This document shows positions 57,901-64,000 of a stretch of 64,000 nucleotides of DNA, in pieces. How positions within the stretch are numbered: position 1 is the stretch's first letter; each line of letters starts with the position of its first letter. This DNA comes from Undaria pinnatifida (taxonomy: Eukaryota; Sar; Phaeophyceae; Laminariales; Alariaceae): assembly GCA_012845835.1 (NCBI GenBank), contig JABAKD010000023.1, forward strand, positions 22,569,108-22,633,107. The letters are read 5' to 3'. The translations under genes were made by a program, and so were the position numbers. The notes beneath the pieces were generated by a model. That model was not told the origin of the DNA and searched no databases. It worked only from the letters and a program-made list of their open reading frames with translations.

Positions 57901-58960
57901 AAATGGCACACCGAGCAGCGACATAACCGGGGACGGATTAAACCCAACAGTGGGCGTGCAGGAAGTGAAACGGTTAGTAGCGCAAGGTGAGCTAGTGGAA
58001 CTTCCCAACTCCGAAAAACTGCTTGTCCGACGTCCGTCGCGTGTCCCGGCGGATCGTCCGCACAGACATCCCGGACAATACGAGAGGTTGCTTGTGGACG
58101 AGCCGGTGCGGACCTACGTGCTGCTGCTGCTGCCACCATGGACGATGGACTGTGCGCACAAGGAGGCAGTACACTTGGGCCAAAAGGTGACTCCGGGACT
58201 GTTACAGCGATTTTATTGGTGGATTGGCATGGCTAAAAGCGTAAAGTGGTGGATTCGAAGATGCTATACTTGCCAGGCACGAAAAAGCACGAGGCAAACT
58301 GTGCGTTGGCCTCTGATATCCCTTCCCTTGCCGAACAGACCAGGACAAATGGTAGCTTTCGATCTGTTGGAACCCTTGCCGACCACGGCTAAAGGTAATG
58401 CATACGTATTCCTAGTGGTGGGTTCATTTAGCAGACACGCGGAGGCATACGCGATTACGAAAGAGGAGAAAACTATGGAAGGTTGTGCTGCACGGTTAGT
58501 ACACGATTATATTCCGAGGTGGGGTGCCCACACACCTTTTTATCTGACCGCGGAACAGAATTTGTGTCAGCAGTGTTCCGGGGGGTTTTCAAAATGCTGG
58601 GGTCCGTAAAAAAGTACACGAGCTCATACCACCCCCAAACTAATGGCATGGTGGAGAGGTTGAACCACACCCTGTGACAAATGGTGGCCTATCTCATCGC
58701 CGACGACTAAAATAATTGGTGCTGGCATGTGCATCAGCGAACGCGGAGTCCGAAGAACTACACACCATTGTTGGAGTAGAGGTGTCGCGGGGGGGGTCGG
58801 TGATTGCAGACAGCGGGACATGACCAGGCTGCAGGATAACTTCGGGGGGCGGCGGGGGGTTGCAGTACCAGCAGAAAAAGGGGCGGGGTTGGAGGTTCGA
58901 GTATCAGGACACGACCAGGCTACAGGTTGAACTTCAAAGGAGGAGGGGGCGAATCGCAAT
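51957..58960 (+). mobile_element. Gypsy-B: Ty3/gypsy LTR element fossil
   Basis: Gag-like regions (about 52000-53560) are followed by a CLNCGDDTHFARNC zinc knuckle (near 53750), protease (VILDTGSPSTLI, near 55000), RT (about 56100-56640, with FTTIDLVSGFFQCSI and LFIDDIV), RNase H (about 57060-57300, with VYRPGKLNGNADLMSRL) and integrase (about 58140-58680, with YHPQTNGMVERLNHTL). The order RT-RNase H-integrase is that of Ty3/gypsy. It is a different family from Gypsy-A. No LTR pair is recognised. The left edge meets the partial copia copy. Badly broken, on the order of ten breaks, so older than the copia element. It has a 19-base-plus G-run near 55197. Confidence 0.85.
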
Positions 58961-60102
58961 TAAGCAAGCAGGGTACACATAATTTTAGTCTACGAGAATT
59001 GCTATAATTAGTGTGTATTTTTTTTGGCAGCTGCTTTTAGGGCAGGGTTTATCACGGTCGTCCAGTAGTCCCTGCGATACGCAACCTCACGTACGAGAGT
59101 TGTCCCGCCACACGCCCCTTATGAGGCAACGGTGGACCAGGGTGGGCATGTAGCAGATATTTTTTGTTTCTTCCGCGATTTGGAATTTCGCAATCGGGGT
59201 ACGCCGAAGGCGGCATTTTGGCTCTACGAGAACTGTAGTACCTTTAACGAGGTAATTCCTTTGGGAGGGTTGCTGCGTTTATCGGGCGGGTTTTGCGAAT
59301 AGTACTATGGAGATGTAGCCCCTGCGAAACATAATCTCATACACGAAAGTTGTTCCACCGCACGCCCTTTAGATAGCGACGGTGGACCAGGGTGGGCTAA
59401 TGTGGTGAGATTAGGTGTCGGCACAATTGCGAGGCAGTTGAGAATTCGGGACTGGGGGATGGGTCAGTCTCCAGTGAGCAGACCATAGCCACCGAGGGCT
59501 ATAGGGAGACTGACGCTGGGCCGATGCGGTAACCGAAGCTAATGTGTACTGCCGTAGGACTACTGCTGTAGGACCAGGCACAGGAGTAGAGACCACTTCG
59601 TAGCGTAGCGTAAAATACTACTACGAGGGACATACTGGTAGGCAATCATAGCAGTCATCGTACAGGAACATACTGCTGTAGTTGAGTGATGATTGAGTGC
59701 AGCCGTAAACAGATATTTGGGGAGCTGCTCGAGCCCCATTACTTAAGTGCTTGCAAAGCATATGAAAAGTGCTAGCAATAGCTGACAGCGGGTAGAGGAT
59801 CCTGTCAATCATCGTACGGGGACATAGTAGTAGATCATCCCGAGCTGACGGACGTAGATAGTGTGGAGCGACACGAGCCCCACCACTTCAGTGCTCGGTT
59901 TCCGCCTTGTTTCCCACCAGGCTGAGGATAGTAAAACACTTTTTCCACTTCTTTCATCTCCTTGAACCGGACCAATGCCTATGTCTTTCCAAACCAACTA
60001 AACATCTCAAGGCATCCCTATCAGTCTCAAGGGCGAAGTAGACTACCAAGGTCTCTTATCGCAAGACTAGGGCCTTACCTAACAAGCTTTTTTGTCTGAT
60101 TA
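58961..60102. repeat. spacer with diverged ~110-bp direct repeats
   Basis: Phrases CCCTGCGA(T/A)AC, ACGA(G/A)AGTTGT, CGCACGCCC-like and CGGTGGACCAGGGTGGGC occur near 59060-59147 and 59305-59398. A weaker pair occurs near 59660-59740 and 59805-59890 (TCATCGTAC, CTCGAGCCCC/ACGAGCCCC, CACTT). Could include the 3' end of Gypsy-B, but no LTR can be shown. Confidence 0.5.
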
Positions 60103-60308
60103 TGTCGATACCAGTCCCTATTCCCTAGATTGTACCGCCTCCTTATCACTATTATCCTTCAAGATCATCCTGACTTCTCGAGGCAGACTCTGAGGTGTTT
60201 CCTCATCGTTGACCCTCGAGCGTGCGGTTGCGCACATAACCCACCTCGGTGTGTCTCCACACCTCCATCAGAGAAAGAGAAAACCTGCGAAGGGACTACA
60301 GTTCCACA
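60103..60308 (+). repeat. 5' LTR of Gypsy-A copy 2
   Basis: Starts TGTCGATACCAGTCCC and ends CCACA; matches 39697-39901. Confidence 0.6.
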
Positions 60309-60869
60309 ATTGGCGTCGTCGGTAGTGAAGCTCGATTGGTGCTAGCAACTCGACCGAAAAGAGCGGGTAAGCTTCACTTACAAAACCCCGCACGTTGTCC
60401 CGCTTGCCATATATCAGACAGGACAGATCCCCCTGGTCCCGGGGATGGTCATACGGACCTGGACACCCTTCCCCCACGTTTGGAGGGAGGGGGCCTTCCC
60501 TCACGTCCTGAGGAAAGCAATTTGAACCAAGACCAGGAGGAGGAGGAAGAGGTAGAAGAAGAAACCTACTTCAGCCCCCGCGAGCCGTCACCTGGCCAGG
60601 ATTCATCCGAAGAAGAGCAGAGGCGACACCGTTATGGTCGCCACCGTAGTCGTCGTGGGCGTCACCACCGCCGGTCGTTCTCCCCTGGAGGGAAAGGAGC
60701 AGCTGGTGAAGTCTCCTTTCCTCACCACATGGTCAGTAGTTCCCCACAACAGCAGTCGCTCGTTAGCGAAAGTAACATTGCCAAGTTGCTTAATAGGTCG
60801 TTGACTGAAGAAGGACTTACAAGCAATATTGCTGACCTGTTGTCTACATTGACGGGTAAAGTACAACTG

Positions 60870-62281
60870 TGTGTGTGTTCTTCACATTAAACCGTTCTTC
60901 TACTCGTCGACATCCAGCACACCCAGTGTCCGTACTGATTCTTCACCCTAGAAAGATCAGCTCTGTGGTCACAAGCTACGACACAGAGATAATGCATCGT
61001 AATGCATTCGACAACGCAAGGTCATGCCCTAGTACTGGGTACGACAGGCACAACATACATACGTCAGCAACAGAAATACTTTGGAAGAGAGAAATACGAA
61101 ATAAACAAAAACAAAAACAAAAACAAAAAACATAAACAAAATAAGAAAACAAATAAAAACAAAGATAAAATTAAACAAAAAATGAAACAAACAAAATGAA
61201 GGGGAAATCGAAGAAACAACCCAACCGGAAAGGAGAGCCAAAGCTCGGAAAAGAAACATAATAAAACGAAATAAAATAAAGTAAAGTAAAACCAAAATAA
61301 GATAATCCGAACACGAGCCAAAAACCTGGACGGAAGAAGGGAACAAAGGGGAAAAAAAATACCCCAGAAAAAGACGAAAAGTGCTATGTACCTACTAGTC
61401 GGCCTGGTACCTTGCTACCCTGTCTGCCATCTCCTTCCTGCCTTCGTCCACCGCGGTCTCCCTTCTATTCCTCCTGTTGCCCCCCCTGCCCCCATTCCCT
61501 TGGACGGCTTTCCTTCTACTCCTCCTGTTTCCCGCCCTCCCCCCTTTGTGTTCTTCTCATTAAGCCAAAATACCTGAGCAAAAAACTTGGTATCCAGCTG
61601 CACTGAATCTCGTGTTGCCGGGCCGTCGAGTTTCCTGCAGGCCAATGAAGTCACAGCCGAGTTGCTGGCCTTTCGCCAGTACACGCTCGTCATGCCCATA
61701 CCCGTTCTTCCCCTTTACGGCCAGGGTACGCACGTTGTAGGTCGCTACCGCCACAAGTGCCGCCTTCCGTCTCTTACGAGTCTCGCGTGCTGCTTTCTCA
61801 GCCAGCCGACGAGAGGCTCGTCCCCTCCTCCGTTTCTGTTTCTGTTGTTTCTTTTTTCTCTCTATTAATGTGATGATTGTGGCTCTCCGTTTCGTAGCCC
61901 GGTTCGCGCCTTGGTTTCCGCTGGCTGGGTGCAGCCGTCCCAGACAACGCCGACACTCCCATCCTTCCTGTCGTGCATGCGTACCCACGCGGTGGCCAGC
62001 CTCTCCACTCCCCAAGCTGCCCACGCTGCGCTCTGTGCTGTGGTGATGTACCCGTCCTGCCCCGGGGATGAACTCCTCGGCGTCGGGGTTAAAAAGAAAA
62101 CCCATCACCACCACCCCACGCGGTCCTTAGAGTGAGCAGTTCACTAGCCAGACCGCGCAAGGTTCCCTCTCTACCCAGCCCGAGGCTCGATGCCCGTGTG
62201 ACTGCCGCTAGACCGCTGCAGGTCCTCGCGGGCTTCCTCGGCCCACCCCAAGGACGGGGCAGGCCGAAGGAGAACGGTAGT
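60870..62281 (-). mobile_element. composite insert carrying a LINE 5' fragment
   Basis: Interrupts the gag region of Gypsy-A copy 2: the sequence left of 60870 and right of 62281 is continuous in copy 1 (GTACAACTAGCTCCATC). On the minus strand the right part encodes a LINE ORF start. The middle has two ~50-bp pyrimidine-rich repeats (TTCTA(T/C)TCCTCCTGTT) and the left an A-rich AAACAAAAAC tract (about 61085-61310). No clear target duplication or LINE 3' end. Confidence 0.6.
61560..62114 (-). pseudogene. LINE ORF2 N-terminus with start of APE endonuclease domain
   Basis: A 184-codon frame. It has an Arg/Lys/Gln-rich stretch (ERKKKQQKQKRRRG), then VATYNVRTLAVKG, CDFIGLQETR and SAAGYQVFCSG, ending soon after. 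(A/S)xYNVRTL followed by a DxIxLQET box is the first part of the exonuclease-endonuclease-phosphatase fold used by non-LTR retrotransposons. The remaining endonuclease motifs and the reverse transcriptase are missing, so it is a 5' fragment. The clade cannot be set from this part. Confidence 0.75.
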
Positions 62282-63690
62282 AGCTCCATCTGAATCAAGC
62301 AGCCTAAAAATAGGCAGTTCAGTCCCGTCTGTGTCATCTGTTAACACGAGGATGACAATGTCCGATTTCGGTGCTATCTCCAAGTTTTCAGGAAAGGAAA
62401 ACGACAAGAATAGCATCCTTGGTGTTATGTCGCAGTACGAAAGCATTCGTTACCGCGTCGTTAAAGTCACGTCCCGGCGTCACCGAGGACATGATTGATG
62501 ACCACCTCATGACATACTTCATCTTCGTGTTAAAAGACGAAGCTATCCAGTTATATACTCAGCCGGTAGTAGGTCAGGTTCCGTGGAGATGTAGTGCTGA
62601 TGGAAATCGGCAACTGTCAGATACCGAAAGCAGCGCAAAACCGACCTCGTGGTCGGAAATGAAAACTGCTTTTGAGACGTCGTACTTGTCAGCAGACGCT
62701 CTGGCACGCTCAGTAGAGCAGACAGTCACCCTGACTCAGGGTCCAAATGAGTCAGTCACGTCATATGTAAACCGTCTCCGAGATAGTTTTAACAATTTGA
62801 ACCGTCAAGTTCAAAAACATTTACAGCCTGTAGAAGCTTCGCAGATCGGAATTTTTGAGCGTAGGTTACGCCCAGAAATTTTGGAACTTTCTACAACGCA
62901 CTGGCCAGTACTGTATGTGAGTTAATGAAGCAGGCAGTCGATAGGGCCCAGCGTAATGCTGCTCCCTAGCAGCAGTCGATGGCAAGTCAGTGCCATGTCG
63001 TGGTCGACTGTTGTTGCGCGCGCTCGTTCTAGAGCTTAAGTGCGAGCAGTACGCGGCCCTGACAGTCGTCTTGAACGTAAGCGCTCACACAGTGGTTCTC
63101 GTAAGAACCACGGTTCAGCGGCAGCAGCAGCATCTCACTTGTCCAGTTCGAAGACGCCTGCAGCTAAGTCGTCTACGTCTAGGTTGAAAATCACGCGTGA
63201 TCACTCACCCTGTTCAGTATCAGGGTGTACGGCTAGAGATAAGTCCAGTCACGCCAGTAATGATTGTTTTAACCACCCCCTGTTTGGGGAGGCTAACCTA
63301 GCCCGGTATCGAGAGAGGAGAGCTCGCCGTCAGAAGTCCACCTGACGGTGCCCAGTTGTGGAAGTCGTTTCCGCAGTTGGGAGTTCGTTTAGGGTTTCCC
63401 CCGAGATCGATTGTCCATCGGTTTCTGTAAGGTCGGGTAACCCGACGGACGACATAAGGAAGCACGTGCTTTCCGAGTCGCTCACCCTCGAAGGTATGTC
63501 CATCTGTGATGAGACCAGTAAGGATACTGCAGTCGTAGATCCTCCCCCTGTAAGTAAGCGTATGCGTTTTGCAGACAGTGTACCAGGTAAAAGGTCGTTG
63601 GTTGACATGTGTCCCGCAGACCCCCATGTAGGCAATACGCAGGCGTATTTTTTATTGCCAGTACCTAGTGAATCCGTTTCTAGGGATTTA

Positions 63691-64000
63691 TGTTGATATA
63701 TCTCTAAAGCTGTACACGTAGCTGGCGCGGGAAGGCGTGATGATGACTCAGGACGGTGACACAGAAATCTTATATTATCCAGTCGTCGAGCCTGACTCGG
63801 TCTCATATGGATCAAAAATACGAGTGACAGCTCATGGCAAATCATGCCGGGAAACATCCTGCCAAGCAGTCCCTTTACACCTTATACATGAATCCTTTAC
63901 CAACATATGGAACTCGATTATATAAGATGGATCATAACCGTCATGTTCATGAGGACAACCAATATCCCCCCTCCTCATTATACACGACGCACATGCTTAT
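63691..64000. other. no gene recognised
   Basis: Sequence past the point where the two Gypsy-A copies stop matching. Only short frames, cut by the window end. Confidence 0.4.

Larger units (their letters stand above)
60103..63690 (+). mobile_element. Gypsy-A copy 2: Ty3/gypsy-like LTR element fossil
   Basis: LTR 60103-60308 and a TTGGCGTCGTCGG primer-binding site. The gag region has the same acidic, Arg-rich and capsid-like parts as copy 1 and the same knuckle variant near 63210-63270. It is interrupted between the Arg-rich and capsid-like parts by a ~1.4 kb insert (60870-62281). Similarity to copy 1 ends near 63690; no protease, RT or 3' LTR lies in the window. Broken, with several breaks. 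Confidence 0.75.

Overview
The window is eukaryotic nuclear DNA. It has GT-AG introns, a tRNA-derived SINE with Pol III boxes, an APE-type LINE fragment, Ty1/copia and Ty3/gypsy LTR elements, and several families of terminal-inverted-repeat DNA transposons. It is gene-poor and built mostly of repeats nested in repeats. Base composition is near 50% GC, with many CTG/CAG and poly-T/poly-G tracts. I cannot name the species. Intron-bearing genes of this style together with these element families would suit an alga or other protist, perhaps a brown alga or relative, but this is a weak inference.

Layout. 0-8 kb: no convincing host gene; one SINE and one SINE fragment, a tandem ~0.5 kb repeat, and one member of a two-member dispersed leader+ORF family (second member at 36 kb). 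8.19-14.17 kb: a structurally complete but non-coding LTR element (LARD-like) with near-identical LTRs, primer-binding site, polypurine tract and 5-bp target duplication; its right end carries an extra tRNA-derived tail. 14.5-16.3 kb: a SINE with a 7-bp target duplication and a TA-flanked pogo/mariner-like element. 18.7-25.6 kb: the only convincing host gene family. Gene A is on the + strand (exons 18714-19116, 19872-19984, then A-type exons at 21605-21775 and 25550 onward). Gene B is an antisense paralogue (exons 24729 back to 22356) lying between the last two A-type exons. Both encode a small Cys-rich, zinc-ribbon-like protein followed by conserved short exons. The edges of exon 2 have been tandemly amplified in both genes: the 3' splice site in A, the 5' splice site in B. 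24.9-27.35 kb: tandem arrays. 30.47-34.16 kb: a second copy of the 3' half of gene B with a much expanded array, invaded by a solo copia LTR.

34-39.7 kb holds DNA-transposon remains: a PIF/Harbinger transposase N-terminal fragment, a ~0.7 kb TTA-flanked TIR element (second copy at 20.0 kb), an inverted-repeat element, and a Mutator-like long-TIR element with a 9-bp target duplication. 39.7-63.7 kb is a nest of LTR-element fossils: Gypsy-A copy 1 (hit by a second long-TIR element), a copia element joined to a partial copia copy, Gypsy-B, and Gypsy-A copy 2 (hit by a LINE-containing insert).

The item most worth a second look is the gene A/B family. Two facing, interleaved paralogues carry arrays made of their own exon-2 splice junctions, and a further 5'-truncated copy lies 8.6 kb away. 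Domain and splice calls were made by eye; no database or alignment was run.
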